DNA of 64,000 nt from an uncultured Marinifilum sp. (GCF_963677195.1 NZ_OY781918.1:1724923-1788922), one strand, 5' to 3'; shown: positions 33,400 to 44,243, counted from the stretch's first letter. A program made the numbers and translations. The notes: generated by a model from the sequence alone, not told the origin.

Positions 33400-33441
33400 A
33401 AAAAAGAAAAACCCCAGTAAAACAGTGTTTTACTGGGGTTT
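33400..33441 (-). terminator. dnaK terminator
   Basis: On the minus strand, AAACCCCAGTAAAACA and TGTTTTACTGGGGTTT (33409-33424 with 33426-33441) form a GC-rich stem followed by a long T-run, 33 bp past the dnaK stop. Confidence 0.92.
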
Positions 33442-33473
33442 AGGTGTTTTTAGCTATTGTTTAAATTAGCTTC

Positions 33474-35390
33474 CTATTTGACTTCCTCAAAGTCAACATC
33501 AGTTACTTCGTCATCAGACTTAGCTTGACCGCCTGCTTGACCGCCTTGAGCACCAGCATCAGGACCTGGTTGACCACCTTGTTGTTGTGCCTGAGCATTA
33601 TACATATCTTGAGAAGCTGCCTGGAATACAGTGTTTAACTCTTCGATAGCTTTATTACATGCATCTACATCCTGAGCTTTGTGAGCTTCTTTTAATTTGT
33701 TCAAAGCATCTTCGATAGGCTGTTTTTTGTCTGCTGGCAATTTATCACCAATTTCTTTCAACTGCTTCTCAGTCTGGAAAATCATACCGTCAGCTTTGTT
33801 CAAAGTATCGATTTTTTCTTTGGCAGCGTTATCAGCTTCCTCGTTAGCCTTAGCTTCTTCACGCATTCTTTCAATTTCAGCATCAGATAATCCTGAAGAT
33901 GCCTCGATACGAATGTTTTGCTCTTTACCAGTTCCTTTATCTTTTGCTGATACGTTCAAAATACCATTTGCATCAATATCAAAAGTAACCTCGATTTGTG
34001 GAATACCACGTGGTGCTGGTGGAATGCTATCTAAGTGGAAACGACCGATTGTTTTATTACCTTGAGCCATTGGTCTTTCACCTTGTAGGATATGAATTTC
34101 TACAGATGGCTGATTATCGGCAGCAGTTGTAAATGTTTCAGTTTTCTTAGTAGGAATAGTAGTATTCGCTTCAATTAATTTAGTCATTACACCACCCATG
34201 GTTTCAATACCTAAAGAAAGAGGAGTAACATCTAAAAGAAGAACGTCTTTTACTTCACCGGTTAATACACCACCTTGAATTGCGGCACCAACAGCTACTA
34301 CTTCATCAGGATTAACACCTTTCGATGGAGCTTTACCGAAAAATTCTTGTACTTTATTTTGAATAGCAGGAATACGTGTAGAACCACCTACTAAAATAAC
34401 TTCGTCAATATCAGAAGTAGAAATACCAGCATCTTTTAAGGCAAGTTTACATGGCTCGATTACCGCTTGAATTAATCTATCAGCTAATTGCTCGAATTGT
34501 GCACGAGAAAGAGACTTAACAAGGTGTTTTGGAATACCATTTACTGGCATAATATATGGCAAGTTGATTTCAGTACTGGTAGAACTTGAAAGCTCAACTT
34601 TTGCTTTTTCAGCAGCTTCTTTCAAACGCTGAAGAGCCATAGGATCCTGACGCAAGTCAATTCCTTCATCTTTGTTAAATTCGTCGGCTAACCAATCGAT
34701 AATTACCTGATCGAAATCATCACCACCAAGGTGAGTATCACCATTAGTAGATTTTACTTCGAATACACCGTCACCCAATTCTAATACTGAGATATCGAAA
34801 GTACCACCACCAAGGTCGAACACTGCAATTTGCATGTCCTTATCTTTTTTATCAAGACCATAAGCCAATGATGCAGCAGTAGGTTCGTTGATGATACGCT
34901 TAACAGCTAAACCAGCGATTTCTCCAGCTTCTTTAGTTGCCTGACGTTGTGCATCGTTAAAGTAAGCAGGAACAGTAATTACTGCCTCAGTTACTTCTTG
35001 TCCCAAATAATCTTCAGCAGTTTTCTTCATTTTCTGAAGTGTCATAGCTGAAATTTCTTGAGGAGAATATTTTCTGTCGTCGATTTCAACACGAGGAGTG
35101 TTGTTATCACCTTTAATTACTTTGTAAGGAACACGTCCGATTTCTGTGGAAACTTTATCGTGACTCTCACCCATAAATCTCTTAATAGAGAAAATAGTTT
35201 TAGTTGGATTTGTGATTGCCTGACGTTTTGCAGGATCTCCAACTTTTCTTTCACCACCTTCAACAAACGCCACGATAGATGGAGTTGTTCTTTTTCCTTC
35301 ACTGTTAGGAATTACTACAGGCTCGTTACCTTCCATTACAGATACACAAGAGTTGGTAGTTCCTAAGTCGATTCCAATAATTTTACCCAT
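33474..35390 (-). CDS. dnaK: Molecular chaperone DnaK (Hsp70)
   Basis: ATP-driven folding chaperone of 638 residues working with DnaJ and GrpE in the cytoplasm. [16 protein letters not shown] at the N-terminus, [26 protein letters not shown] and [11 protein letters not shown] are the actin-fold ATPase signatures. [16 protein letters not shown] opens the substrate-binding domain. The Gln/Gly-rich tail ends in DVDFEEVK, the DnaK C-terminal motif. Full length. It is a single transcription unit with its own terminator; dnaJ and grpE are not in the window. No CIRCE element was seen upstream. Confidence 0.98.
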   Translation of the reverse strand: MGKIIGIDLGTTNSCVSVMEGNEPVVIPNSEGKRTTPSIVAFVEGGERKVGDPAKRQAITNPTKTIFSIKRFMGESHDKVSTEIGRVPYKVIKGDNNTPRVEIDDRKYSPQEISAMTLQKMKKTAEDYLGQEVTEAVITVPAYFNDAQRQATKEAGEIAGLAVKRIINEPTAASLAYGLDKKDKDMQIAVFDLGGGTFDISVLELGDGVFEVKSTNGDTHLGGDDFDQVIIDWLADEFNKDEGIDLRQDPMALQRLKEAAEKAKVELSSSTSTEINLPYIMPVNGIPKHLVKSLSRAQFEQLADRLIQAVIEPCKLALKDAGISTSDIDEVILVGGSTRIPAIQNKVQEFFGKAPSKGVNPDEVVAVGAAIQGGVLTGEVKDVLLLDVTPLSLGIETMGGVMTKLIEANTTIPTKKTETFTTAADNQPSVEIHILQGERPMAQGNKTIGRFHLDSIPPAPRGIPQIEVTFDIDANGILNVSAKDKGTGKEQNIRIEASSGLSDAEIERMREEAKANEEADNAAKEKIDTLNKADGMIFQTEKQLKEIGDKLPADKKQPIEDALNKLKEAHKAQDVDACNKAIEELNTVFQAASQDMYNAQAQQQGGQPGPDAGAQGGQAGGQAKSDDEVTDVDFEEVK

Positions 35391-35650
35391 TTTAGTATTT
35401 ATTTAATGTTCTTATTTTTTCAATAATTTTACAAATCATTTTCAGATTCGTCAGGTATTAATCAAAGCCTGTGCCATTCGAAAATTTACAGTTCTTAATG
35501 TAAATCTGACACCGAATGCTAAAAAATTATTTTAATTCATGACAGAATTGCTGACAAAAAGACAGAAACAATTAATTACGAATGAAGAATTAATAATTAC
35601 GAATTCGCAAAATTACCAAGTTACATTATTCTTATTGATTTACTCTCGTT

Positions 35651-35774
35651 CTGTTTCCTTTAACCTTCTTCCTTCTTCCTTTATCCTTTTACTTGTTCCT
35701 TTCTACTTTATCCTTTTACTTTTTCCTTCTTCCTTCTTACTTGTTAATTTCTACTTGTTACTTTCTCCTTTTTT
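35651..35774 (+). repeat. Pyrimidine-rich tract with imperfect repeats
   Basis: The 460-bp gap between dnaK and panB holds about 125 bases that are nearly all C and T on the plus strand, built from drifting copies of units like TTTATCCTTTTACTTGTTCC and CTTCTTCC. The panB promoter lies at its right end. The dnaK promoter should lie at about 35400-35500 but no clear box was found. Confidence 0.6.
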
Positions 35775-35783
35775 ATACCTTTG
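35755..35783 (+). promoter_or_regulatory. panB promoter, Bacteroidota type
   Basis: TTG at 35755-35757 and TACCTTTG at 35776-35783 (consensus TAnnTTTG) are separated by 18 bases. They lie 68 bp upstream of the panB start codon. Confidence 0.6.
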
Positions 35784-35850
35784 CATATTAAATTTAGAAT
35801 AGTTAGGACAATTTGTTCCTTACTTTACTATTGTCCAAAAATTTATAGAG

Positions 35851-36669
35851 ATGTCAATTCACAAAGAATCGGTAAAGAGAGTAACCACACATGTTCTCTC
35901 AGAAATGAAATTAAAGGGAGAAAAAATCTCCATGCTTACTTCCTACGATTATTCAATGGCAAGTATTGTTGATAAAGCAGGTATAGATGTTATTCTTGTT
36001 GGAGATTCGGCCTCGAATGTAATGGCAGGACATGAGACAACTTTGCCAATTACTTTGGATCACATGATTTATCATGGAGCATCGGTGGTTAGAGCAGTGC
36101 ACAGAGCATTGGTTGTGGTCGATCTCCCTTTCGGAACTTACCAAGGAAATTCGAAAGAAGCTTTAAATTCTTCTATACGTATCATGAAAGAGGCTAGTGC
36201 CGATGCGGTAAAGTTGGAAGGTGGACGTGAAGTGTTAGAGTCGGTAACTCGTATTTTATCGGCAGGAATTCCTGTAATGGGACACTTGGGATTAACACCA
36301 CAATCGATTCATAAATTTGGAACTTACGCAGTTCGTGCCAAAGAGGAAGAGGAAGCACAAAAATTATTGGAGGATGCCAAAATGCTAGAAGAGGCTGGAT
36401 GCTTTGCTATTGTTTTGGAAAAGATTCCTGCTCAGTTGGCGAAAAGAGTTGCCGAGAGTGTTTCCATTCCAATTATTGGTATTGGTGCCGGAAATGGTGT
36501 TGACGGACAAGTGTTGGTAATTCATGATATGTTGGGAATTACTCAGGAATTTTCACCTCGATTCTTAAGAAGATATCACAACTTGTTTGCAGAAATTAAA
36601 GGAGCTGTAGAAACTTATATTGGCGATGTAAAATCGCAGGATTTCCCGAACGAAAGAGAACAGTATTAA
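35851..36669 (+). CDS. panB: 3-methyl-2-oxobutanoate hydroxymethyltransferase
   Basis: First enzyme of pantothenate (coenzyme A) synthesis: it adds a hydroxymethyl group from methylenetetrahydrofolate to 2-oxoisovalerate. The 272 residues show [56 protein letters not shown] and [17 protein letters not shown], all PanB hallmarks including the metal-binding Asp residues. Length is normal. It stands alone between a dedicated promoter and the RluA-type gene 65 bp downstream. Confidence 0.97.
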   Translation: MSIHKESVKRVTTHVLSEMKLKGEKISMLTSYDYSMASIVDKAGIDVILVGDSASNVMAGHETTLPITLDHMIYHGASVVRAVHRALVVVDLPFGTYQGNSKEALNSSIRIMKEASADAVKLEGGREVLESVTRILSAGIPVMGHLGLTPQSIHKFGTYAVRAKEEEEAQKLLEDAKMLEEAGCFAIVLEKIPAQLAKRVAESVSIPIIGIGAGNGVDGQVLVIHDMLGITQEFSPRFLRRYHNLFAEIKGAVETYIGDVKSQDFPNEREQY

Positions 36670-36734
36670 AGTTCAAAGTAGAAAGTTTAAAGTGGACAAG
36701 TCGATTATTGACTAGTTACTAACGACAAAGAAAA

Positions 36735-37439
36735 ATGGCAAGAGAAAGACTGGAAATATTATTTGAAGACAATCATCTGATTGCAATAAATAAGCGCTGC
36801 GGCGATATTGTACAGGGCGATAAATCGGGCGACGAACCTTTAAGTGAAAAGGTAAAAGCCTATATCAAGAAAAAATACAACAAGCCAGGAGATGTATACT
36901 TGGGAGTACCTCACCGAATCGATCGTCCGGTAAGTGGTGTGGTCCTTTTTGCGAAAACCAGTAAAGCATTGGTTCGCCTTAATAAAATGTTTCAGGAAAA
37001 AGGCGAGGAGATTAGTAAGATTTACTGGGCAATTGTGCAAACCTGCCCAAGATTGGAGGAGGAGAGACTAACGCACTATGTTCTGAAAAATCAAGAGAAG
37101 AATCGTACCAATGTTTTTGATAAACAAAAGAAAGGTGCAAAAGAAGCAGTGTTGGATTACAAGCTGATAACTCGTTCGCAGAAGTATTTTTTACTCGAAG
37201 TAAAATTACATACTGGTCGTCATCATCAAATTAGAGCTCAACTGTCGAAAATTGGGGTGCCAATTCGTGGCGATTTAAAATATGGAGCACAACGCTCTAA
37301 GTCTGGAGGAGGAATTGGATTACACGCTCGTGAAATCTCATTTATCCATCCGGTAAAGCAAGAGCCAATTAAAATAACAGCTCCTGTTCCGCAAAAAGAC
37401 AATTTATGGCGTGAGCTCGATGCTTTAGTTAACGCTTAA
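36735..37439 (+). CDS. RluA-family 23S rRNA/tRNA pseudouridine synthase
   Basis: Converts uridine to pseudouridine in structured RNA; the exact site cannot be told. The 234 residues begin LEILFEDNHLIAINKRCGDI. The catalytic motif is HRIDRPVSGVVLFAKTSKAL near residues 60-80, with the Asp of HRID as nucleophile. HTGRHHQIRAQLSKIG and GLHAREISFIHP complete the fold. No S4 domain, so it is the short RluA-like type. A terminator follows 9 bp after the stop. Confidence 0.9.
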   Translation: MARERLEILFEDNHLIAINKRCGDIVQGDKSGDEPLSEKVKAYIKKKYNKPGDVYLGVPHRIDRPVSGVVLFAKTSKALVRLNKMFQEKGEEISKIYWAIVQTCPRLEEERLTHYVLKNQEKNRTNVFDKQKKGAKEAVLDYKLITRSQKYFLLEVKLHTGRHHQIRAQLSKIGVPIRGDLKYGAQRSKSGGGIGLHAREISFIHPVKQEPIKITAPVPQKDNLWRELDALVNA

Positions 37440-37448
37440 ATAATACAC

Positions 37449-37478
37449 AAAACCGATGCTAGTTCATCGGTTTTTTTT
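37449..37478 (+). terminator. Terminator after the pseudouridine synthase gene
   Basis: AAAACCGATG (37449-37458) pairs perfectly with CATCGGTTTT (37465-37474) and is followed by T residues. Confidence 0.9.
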
Positions 37479-37532
37479 ATTGCTTGCCGACAGCAGGAAC
37501 AGGCGCGTCTAATGGGTGCTGATAACAAATAT

Positions 37533-38030
37533 CTACTCATCCAGCATATCCTTATCGAAATACAAAGGCATTAATTGCTTGATATTTTCAACAATTCGAA
37601 TTCTATTTTCTCCGTAAAGAATAACTTTTATTGGTTGTTTGTATCGATCTTCGGTTTCCAGTAAAACCTGGCGACACGATCCGCAAGGAGGAATAGGTCT
37701 TTCTGAAAAAGATCCATTGCTACGGGCTGTAATTGCAATTGCTTTTACAGGGATATCCGGATATTGTGCATTGGCATAAAAAATAGCAACGCGTTCGGCA
37801 CACAAACCCGATGGATAAGCTGAGTTTTCCTGATTGTTTCCCTGAACAATTTCACCATTTTCTAGCTGTAAAGCTGCCCCCACATTAAATTTAGAATAGG
37901 GTGCATACGAACGATGAGCGGCTTCTTTTGCATTATTTACCAGTAATTGATCTTCCTGCGAAAGTTCTTCTATTGAATCGTATTCGTAAACTGTTGTTAT
38001 AATTTGTTGTTTTTTCATTGTAATAGTCAT
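37533..38030 (-). CDS. cdd: Cytidine deaminase
   Basis: Deaminates cytidine and deoxycytidine to uridine in pyrimidine salvage. The 165 residues include SYAPYSKFNVGAAL, the catalytic zinc motif PSGLCAERVAIF (Cys ligand and Glu proton shuttle) and the second zinc motif PPCGSCRQVLLE. The homotetrameric form is usually about 130-160 residues, so an N-terminal extension of about 25 is slightly long. A second ATG four codons in (38018) is also possible. A single-gene unit facing the pseudouridine synthase gene. Confidence 0.93.
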   Translation of the reverse strand: MTITMKKQQIITTVYEYDSIEELSQEDQLLVNNAKEAAHRSYAPYSKFNVGAALQLENGEIVQGNNQENSAYPSGLCAERVAIFYANAQYPDIPVKAIAITARSNGSFSERPIPPCGSCRQVLLETEDRYKQPIKVILYGENRIRIVENIKQLMPLYFDKDMLDE

Positions 38031-38303
38031 TGGTTACTGCTCATGAGTTATTAGCCACTGATGACGAGAGACTAAAAAGTCACAGTATTCTGCTTGCTCA
38101 TTAAATATATAATAATTCCGATAATATTTGCCTAAACATTATCGTTAGCTTATCAACGGAAAGTAATGTGGATAAAAAATGGTACAGATATGCTAATGAA
38201 TTACAGGATTGTACTATTTTTATGGTTGCTTAGGAAATCGATACTAATATAGACATAAAATTATAGATTTCCCATTTTTACAAATAATTCACTTTATCAG
38301 TTT

Positions 38304-39239
38304 ATGAAGAAAATAATTCTTTACGCCATACTTTTTATATTAGTTAGCACTAATGTTTTTGCGAAAAACTATACTAGAAAACAATATATTCAGAAATATA
38401 AAGATTTGGCAGTTAGGGAAATGGAGCGAACAGGGATTCCGGCAAGTATAACAATGGCGCAGGGGATTTTGGAATCGCGTAATGGAAATTCAGACTTGGC
38501 GCTTAAGGCAAATAACCATTTTGGAATTAAATGTCACGATTGGGTAGGTCCGAGTATGAAGTTTGACGATGATAAGAAAAATGAGTGTTTTAGAAAATAC
38601 AGTAACCCTTATGATTCCTATAAAGATCATTCTAAATTCTTAACCACTCGTTCGCGTTATGCTTTTTTGTTTAAGTATCGTTCCGATGATTACAAGCGTT
38701 GGGCACATGGACTAAAAAAAGCAGGTTATGCCACCGATCCAAGATATCCGCATAAGCTGATTAAAATTATTGAAGACGAACAACTTCATAAATTGGATAG
38801 GAAAGGTGCGGGTGGCGATTTTTATATTGAAAAACCAGATGCAAGCCAGTTGGCCGATATCGATGGTGATTTAAGTATCGATCCGTTTGGTGCCCGATTA
38901 GAAGAGGCCAATGGAATTCATTATATCACAACTAAAAAAGGAGATACTTTTTACAGTATTGAGAAGAATCTGGGGGTAAATAAGAAAAAATTACTTCGTT
39001 ACAACGATCTTTCGAGAGATTACGTTTTGCAAATCGATCAGCGATTGTATTTACACAACAAGCGAAATAAAGCTGCTCGCGGATACAATTTCCACCGTGT
39101 GAAAGAGGGAGATTCATTGTATGAAATTTCACAAGAGTATGGAGTAAAACTTAAAAAGATTTGTAAGTATAATGGTGTGAAGAAAGATTATAAAGTTGAA
39201 GTTGGGGAACGCATTTGGCTTCGCCGTAAGAAAAGATAG
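38304..39239 (+). CDS. Secreted glucosaminidase with two LysM domains
   Basis: A wall hydrolase of 311 residues. A signal peptide (1-20, ending NVFA) is followed by a glucosaminidase domain of the FlgJ/Acm type: ITMAQGILESRNGNSDLALK, NHFGIKCHDW, KYSNPYDSYKDHSKFL. The Glu of GILES is the likely catalytic acid. Two C-terminal LysM domains (HYITTKKGDTFYSIEKNLGV near 208-250; FHRVKEGDSLYEISQEYGV near 264-306) bind peptidoglycan. A role in cell separation or wall turnover is expected. Two hairpins follow the stop. Confidence 0.9.
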   Translation: MKKIILYAILFILVSTNVFAKNYTRKQYIQKYKDLAVREMERTGIPASITMAQGILESRNGNSDLALKANNHFGIKCHDWVGPSMKFDDDKKNECFRKYSNPYDSYKDHSKFLTTRSRYAFLFKYRSDDYKRWAHGLKKAGYATDPRYPHKLIKIIEDEQLHKLDRKGAGGDFYIEKPDASQLADIDGDLSIDPFGARLEEANGIHYITTKKGDTFYSIEKNLGVNKKKLLRYNDLSRDYVLQIDQRLYLHNKRNKAARGYNFHRVKEGDSLYEISQEYGVKLKKICKYNGVKKDYKVEVGERIWLRRKKR

Positions 39240-39250
39240 ATTTATTTCTC

Positions 39251-39281
39251 TTGGTACTCCGACTTAAAGTTGGGGTACCAA
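39251..39281 (+). terminator. Hairpin after the LysM gene
   Basis: TTGGTACTCCGACT and AGTTGGGGTACCAA pair over 14 positions with two G-U pairs. It lies 11 bp after the stop but lacks a T-run, so it may protect the 3' end or be half of a double terminator with the next hairpin. Confidence 0.5.
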
Positions 39282-39299
39282 TAAAAAGGATATTAGATT

Positions 39300-39331
39300 A
39301 ATCCGGTTCGTAATGAATCGGATTTTTTTTT
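39300..39331 (+). terminator. Terminator, second hairpin after the LysM gene
   Basis: AATCCGGTTC (39300-39309) pairs with GAATCGGATT (39315-39324) with one G-U and is followed by seven T. Confidence 0.8.
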
Positions 39332-39551
39332 GAAATTATCAGAGACGCAGATTGTGTAAGATTTTTATGATTTTCGCTGATTGGTATGCAGTAGTTTGTA
39401 AGTGTATTTTCTTGTTTTAAGTATAATGTCAACATTCAAGCTTAGGAATTTAAACCGAAAACCTGTAAATTCAACATTCAGAAGTTTATACACAAACTAA
39501 AAATCAGGAAGTGTTAATCTTGAATTTTATCATCCTAAAAAACTAACCATA

Positions 39552-42500
39552 ATGAACACCTTGACTATTGGCTTGAGGCGATTTGCATGTGTTCTTGCTT
39601 TGGCAGGAATTATATTTACTCCGCAAATTGTTTCAGCAAAGAAAAAAATTACAGAACCCACAAAAGATTCCTTAATCAACTCCAGTTTAGTTAACGGATT
39701 AAAATTTCGTGGAATTGGTCCAGCAACAACTTCGGGACGAATTTCTGATTTTGCAGTGAATCCGAAGAATCATAGCGAATACTATGTGGCCGTATCGAGT
39801 GGTAATATTTTTAAAACCATAAATAATGGTACTACCTGGAAACCTGTTTTCGATAAATACGGTTCATATTCGATAGGAGTTGTGAAAATGGATCCGAACA
39901 ACAGCAATGTGGTTTGGGCCGGAACAGGAGAGAACAATCATCAGCGGGCTTTAGGCTATGGCGATGGTGTTTACAAAAGCATGGATGGCGGAAAGAGCTG
40001 GAAAAACATGGGCTTGAAAGAATCGCGCCATATTGGAGGAATTGTTATCGATCCCCGAAATTCTAATATTGTGTTTGTAGCAGCCGAAGGTTCGGCTTGG
40101 GGGCCAGGTGGCGATCGTGGTTTGTACAAAACTACAAATGGTGGCGAAAGCTGGAAAAAAGTTTTGAATATCAGTGAAAATACAGGAGTTAACAATGTGA
40201 TTATCGATCCTGTTGATCCGGATGTGATGTATGCCACTTCGGAACAACGACGCAGACATGTTTATGCCAAAATTAATGGCGGACCGGAATCTGCAATTTA
40301 TAAATCGACCGATGGAGGTGAAAACTGGAGAAAACTAAAATCAGGATTGCCATCCGGGGATATTGGGGGAATGGGAATTGCAGTTTCACGGGTAAATCAT
40401 AATTATGTGTATGCCATTATCGAAGCGGCCAGTGGTAGTGGTTTTTATCGCTCAACCGATAGAGGTGAGTCTTGGACAAAGATGAGCAATCATGCCAGTA
40501 GTGGTCAGTATTACAACGAAATTTATTGTGATCCGAAAGATGTTGATAAGGTTTATTCAGTAGAAACATTTACTCATTATACCGAAGATGGCGGAAAAAC
40601 CTGGACTCGATTGGGTTTAAAAAATCGTCATGTTGATGATCATGCAATTTGGATTGACCCATGTGATACCAAACATTTTATGATTGGTGGTGATGGAGGT
40701 ATCTACGAAAGTTTCGATGCTGGTGCAACTTATGTGTTTAAATCGAACTTATCGGTAACGCAGTTTTACCGTGTGCAGGTCGATAATGCCAAGCCGTTTT
40801 ATAATGTATATGGCGGAACTCAGGATAATAATAGTTTGGGCGGTCCTTCGAGAAATATCAGCCGAAAAGGCGTAACCAATGCCGAATGGGAACCACTTTT
40901 AGGAGGTGATGGTTTCTGGGCTCAGGTAGATCCTAAAGATCCAAATATTGTGTATTGCGAATATCAGTATGGAAACTCGTATCGTTACGATAAGAGAAGT
41001 GGAGAGAAAATAAGCATAAAACCCCGCGAACGTAAAAATGAGTTGGCATACAAGTGGAACTGGAATGCACCAATGATTGTATCGGCACACCAGCATACCC
41101 GTTTGTATGTGGCTGCAAATAAATTGTTCCGAAGCGAGGATAGGGGAAATTCCTGGGAAGTGATAAGCGAAGATTTAACCACCGGAAAAGATAGAGATTC
41201 CTTTAAAGTTATGGGACAATACTGGAGTGCCGATGCAGTGAAAAAGCATGTGTCAACCTCGCAGTTTGGAACCATTGTTTCTCTTGCAGAATCTCCGCTA
41301 AACGAGAATGTATTGTATGTTGGAACCGACGATGGATTAATTCAGGTAAGCAATGAGGGAGGAAATAGCTGGAGTAAACAGGCGAGTTTTCCGGGAGTTC
41401 CTCAATATACTTATGTGAGCGATTTATTGCCATCTAAGCATAACGAAAATGTAGTGTATGCATCTTTTGATAATCGCAAACGCGACGATTTTAAACCATA
41501 CATTTTAAAGAGTACCGATAAAGGTAAAAGCTGGGTGAATATTGCTGGTAATTTACCTAAAAATGGAACTGTTCATACTATTGAGCAGGATCATATTAAT
41601 CCTGATTTATTATTTGTTGGAACCGAGTTTGGAGTCTTTTTTACCAAAGATGAAGGTAGAAATTGGGTGCAGTTAAAAGCAGGAATTCCTACCATTTCTG
41701 TTCGCGATTTAACAATACAAGAGCGTGAAAACGATTTGGTTGCAGCTAGTTTTGGTCGTGGGTTTTTCATTTTGGATGATTATTCTCCACTAAGATCAGT
41801 AAATACGGAAATGGTGAATAAAGAAGCTGAATTATTTCCTGTGAAAGATGCTTTGATGTACATTCAGAAAGGTGGAAAAGCTAGCATGGGACATACTTAT
41901 TTTACGGCTCCTAATCCTGAGTTTGGCGCAACTTTTACCTATTATCTGAAAGAAGTTCCTAAAACTGCGAAGCAAATCCGTAAGGAGAAAGAAAAGAAAT
42001 TGCTCAAAAGCGGAGAATACATTCCACAACCAGCCTGGAAAACATTGGAAGATGAAAGCAAGGAAATTAAGCCATATCTGATTTTTACCATTAAAGACAG
42101 GGATGGAGAAGAGATTCGTAAGATTACGAGTGCAGCTCAAAAAGGCATTCATCGTGTGAACTGGGATTTAAGGTTTCCATCGCTTCGACCAATCAAGAAA
42201 TCTAAGTTTAAACCAACCAATAAATTAGGATCGGGAATGTTTGTGATGCCTGGCGAGTATCAGGTGGAAATGGGAATTATTGTTAGTGGGAAATATAAAA
42301 TGTTGACTGAGGCTGTGAAATTTAAAGCAGTTCCATTGAATAACACAACACTTCCTGCCAAAAACAGAAGCGAATTGGTGGCATTCCAGCAAAAAGTAGC
42401 TCGCATGTCGAAAGCTGTTCAGGGAAGCATGCAGTTGACAGAATCGTATAAAGCCAAATTTGCAGCCATTAAAACAGCTTTGGTACAAACTACAGGAATA

Positions 42501-42842
42501 AGTGCTGATTTATCGGAAAAAGTGGAAGACTTATCAGTCGAATTGAACGAGATCGACTTTTTGTTTAATGGAATGGAAGCCAGGGCAAGCTGGGAAGAAA
42601 TTCCTCCTGCTCAGATTCCAATATCTAATCGAATTAACAATATTGTTGGTGTGCATTGGGCAAGTACTTCGGGGGTAACGCAAACTCAGAAAGATCAGTT
42701 CGAGATTTTAAAAGAGGAATTTCCTGCGGCATTGGAACGCTTGAGAAAATTGTCGGCTGATATTAAGATTCTTGAAGCAGAACTGGAAGCTAAGGGAGCA
42801 CCCTGGACTCCGGGAAGAGTACCTGCTTATAAATTAGAATAA
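39552..42842 (+). CDS. Secreted VPS10/BNR-repeat (sortilin-like) protein
   Basis: A 1096-residue exported protein. The signal peptide (about 1-29) ends at VSAKK. The first 700 residues are a beta-propeller with many BNR/Asp-box turns of the S-x-D-x-G-x-T/S-W type (SMDGGKSWKN, TTNGGESWKK, STDGGENWRK, STDRGESWTK, TEDGGKTWTR, SEDRGNSWEV, STDKGKSWVN). FRGIGPATTSGRISD opens the domain and is typical of a Bacteroidota group often annotated as glycosyl hydrolase. The last 350 residues are a different fold ending in APWTPGRVPAYK. No catalytic residues can be assigned; a peptidase or binding role is equally likely. Confidence 0.82.
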   Translation: MNTLTIGLRRFACVLALAGIIFTPQIVSAKKKITEPTKDSLINSSLVNGLKFRGIGPATTSGRISDFAVNPKNHSEYYVAVSSGNIFKTINNGTTWKPVFDKYGSYSIGVVKMDPNNSNVVWAGTGENNHQRALGYGDGVYKSMDGGKSWKNMGLKESRHIGGIVIDPRNSNIVFVAAEGSAWGPGGDRGLYKTTNGGESWKKVLNISENTGVNNVIIDPVDPDVMYATSEQRRRHVYAKINGGPESAIYKSTDGGENWRKLKSGLPSGDIGGMGIAVSRVNHNYVYAIIEAASGSGFYRSTDRGESWTKMSNHASSGQYYNEIYCDPKDVDKVYSVETFTHYTEDGGKTWTRLGLKNRHVDDHAIWIDPCDTKHFMIGGDGGIYESFDAGATYVFKSNLSVTQFYRVQVDNAKPFYNVYGGTQDNNSLGGPSRNISRKGVTNAEWEPLLGGDGFWAQVDPKDPNIVYCEYQYGNSYRYDKRSGEKISIKPRERKNELAYKWNWNAPMIVSAHQHTRLYVAANKLFRSEDRGNSWEVISEDLTTGKDRDSFKVMGQYWSADAVKKHVSTSQFGTIVSLAESPLNENVLYVGTDDGLIQVSNEGGNSWSKQASFPGVPQYTYVSDLLPSKHNENVVYASFDNRKRDDFKPYILKSTDKGKSWVNIAGNLPKNGTVHTIEQDHINPDLLFVGTEFGVFFTKDEGRNWVQLKAGIPTISVRDLTIQERENDLVAASFGRGFFILDDYSPLRSVNTEMVNKEAELFPVKDALMYIQKGGKASMGHTYFTAPNPEFGATFTYYLKEVPKTAKQIRKEKEKKLLKSGEYIPQPAWKTLEDESKEIKPYLIFTIKDRDGEEIRKITSAAQKGIHRVNWDLRFPSLRPIKKSKFKPTNKLGSGMFVMPGEYQVEMGIIVSGKYKMLTEAVKFKAVPLNNTTLPAKNRSELVAFQQKVARMSKAVQGSMQLTESYKAKFAAIKTALVQTTGISADLSEKVEDLSVELNEIDFLFNGMEARASWEEIPPAQIPISNRINNIVGVHWASTSGVTQTQKDQFEILKEEFPAALERLRKLSADIKILEAELEAKGAPWTPGRVPAYKLE

Positions 42843-42879
42843 AATTTAAGTGAGAATTAAACTGCTTTGTTATTATTTT

Positions 42880-42912
42880 TTAAAGGGGTGAGTTATAAAT
42901 AGCTTATCCCTT
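42880..42912 (+). terminator. Weak terminator after the BNR-repeat gene
   Basis: AAAGGGGTGAGTT pairs with AGCTTATCCCTTT through several G-U pairs about 40 bp past the stop. The T-run is short, so this is only likely. Confidence 0.4.
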
Positions 42913-43141
42913 TATGTTTCTCAATATTTATAGTATCGAAATAATCGTACACAAAAAAATGTTATAGAAGAAATAAAAAAAAGTATGTTTTGTAAATTTC
43001 AAAATACAAGCCGATTTTTCAAATTAAAAGATCGAATGAGAATTGTTAAATAATATTATCGAATACGAAATATTATATCTTATATGAGTATTGGAATTTT
43101 ATTAGTAATATGAACAATAATAAACTCAATAAATAAAAGTT

Positions 43142-44122
43142 ATGCGATCATATAAGATCATTTTGTTAATTATTCTGGTAGGAATATTTATTGCTTGCAA
43201 TAAAAAAGAATCATCAGGAATTATTTCTGAACCGAATTATAATAATCTCTATTATTGGGCTTCGTTTCCTTCTTCAATAGATAAAGATGTAGATGTGTTT
43301 TTTGTGTATCCAACTCTTTTTGGAAATACTGGAGAAATGAATATGGATATAAATGATGATTATTTAAGGTCGCTTGTTTGCAATGTTATTCCTAAACAAG
43401 CTGCTGTTTTTAAGAATAATTGTAATATTTATGTTCCCTATTATCGGCAAATGGCAATGGATGGATTATTTTTGAGTGAAGAAGAAAGAGAAAAATATTT
43501 TTTAATTGGTTTGGCAGATATAGAAAAGGCATTTGATTATTACCTAAACAATTTTAATGAGGGACGACCTTTTATTTTGGCTGGACATAGCCAAGGATCG
43601 CAAGTGTTAATACAATTAATGAAGGATAAATTTAATAAGCCGGAACTTATTAATAAACTTGTTGCAGCTTATTTAATTGGATATTCAGTTACAGATAATG
43701 ACCTTTCTCAATGTGATTGGTTGAAAATTGCGGAGTCGGCTGAGGATATTGGAACAATTATTACTTATAATACTCAATCGGAATTTGCCAATGGCTCTCC
43801 GGTTTTATTGCCCAATGCCCATTGTGTAAACCCTCTTAACTGGAAAAACACTTCGGAGTATGCACCTAAAGAAATGAATTTAGGAGCTGTTTTCTTTAAA
43901 GATGATGGTGAAATAGATGTTACAATAAATCAGTTTACCGATGCATGGATTGATGAAAATGGTGCTTTGGTAGCTGGGAAAGCTGATATTGATGTTTACA
44001 CGCCTGCTTCTTGGCCTTTAGGTGTATATCACAAGTATGATTATAGCTTTTTTTTCAATAATTTAATTGAAAATGTTGGTGTTAGAATTAACTCCTTTAA
44101 GCAAAAGCGAAATTTAAAATGA
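43142..44122 (+). CDS. DUF3089 alpha/beta-hydrolase lipoprotein
   Basis: A 326-residue lipoprotein with lipobox FIAC at Cys19. The body has an alpha/beta-hydrolase pattern: VDVFFVYPTLFG, YVPYYRQMAMDG, and the nucleophile elbow AGHSQGSQ near residues 145-152. The C-terminal His/Asp are harder to place; NAHCVNP and VYHKYDYSFF are candidates. This is the DUF3089 family, whose substrate is unknown. Single gene, closed by a bidirectional terminator. Confidence 0.83.
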   Translation: MRSYKIILLIILVGIFIACNKKESSGIISEPNYNNLYYWASFPSSIDKDVDVFFVYPTLFGNTGEMNMDINDDYLRSLVCNVIPKQAAVFKNNCNIYVPYYRQMAMDGLFLSEEEREKYFLIGLADIEKAFDYYLNNFNEGRPFILAGHSQGSQVLIQLMKDKFNKPELINKLVAAYLIGYSVTDNDLSQCDWLKIAESAEDIGTIITYNTQSEFANGSPVLLPNAHCVNPLNWKNTSEYAPKEMNLGAVFFKDDGEIDVTINQFTDAWIDENGALVAGKADIDVYTPASWPLGVYHKYDYSFFFNNLIENVGVRINSFKQKRNLK

Positions 44123-44243
44123 TTATCTAGATCTATCTGTATAGCTGGGAATTTACCACAAATTAACTAAGGAAAAAATGATGATAATTCGAATATTATA
44201 AACTTGTTGGCAAGAAGCTTGGGTTTGTATCTTATCAGATAAA

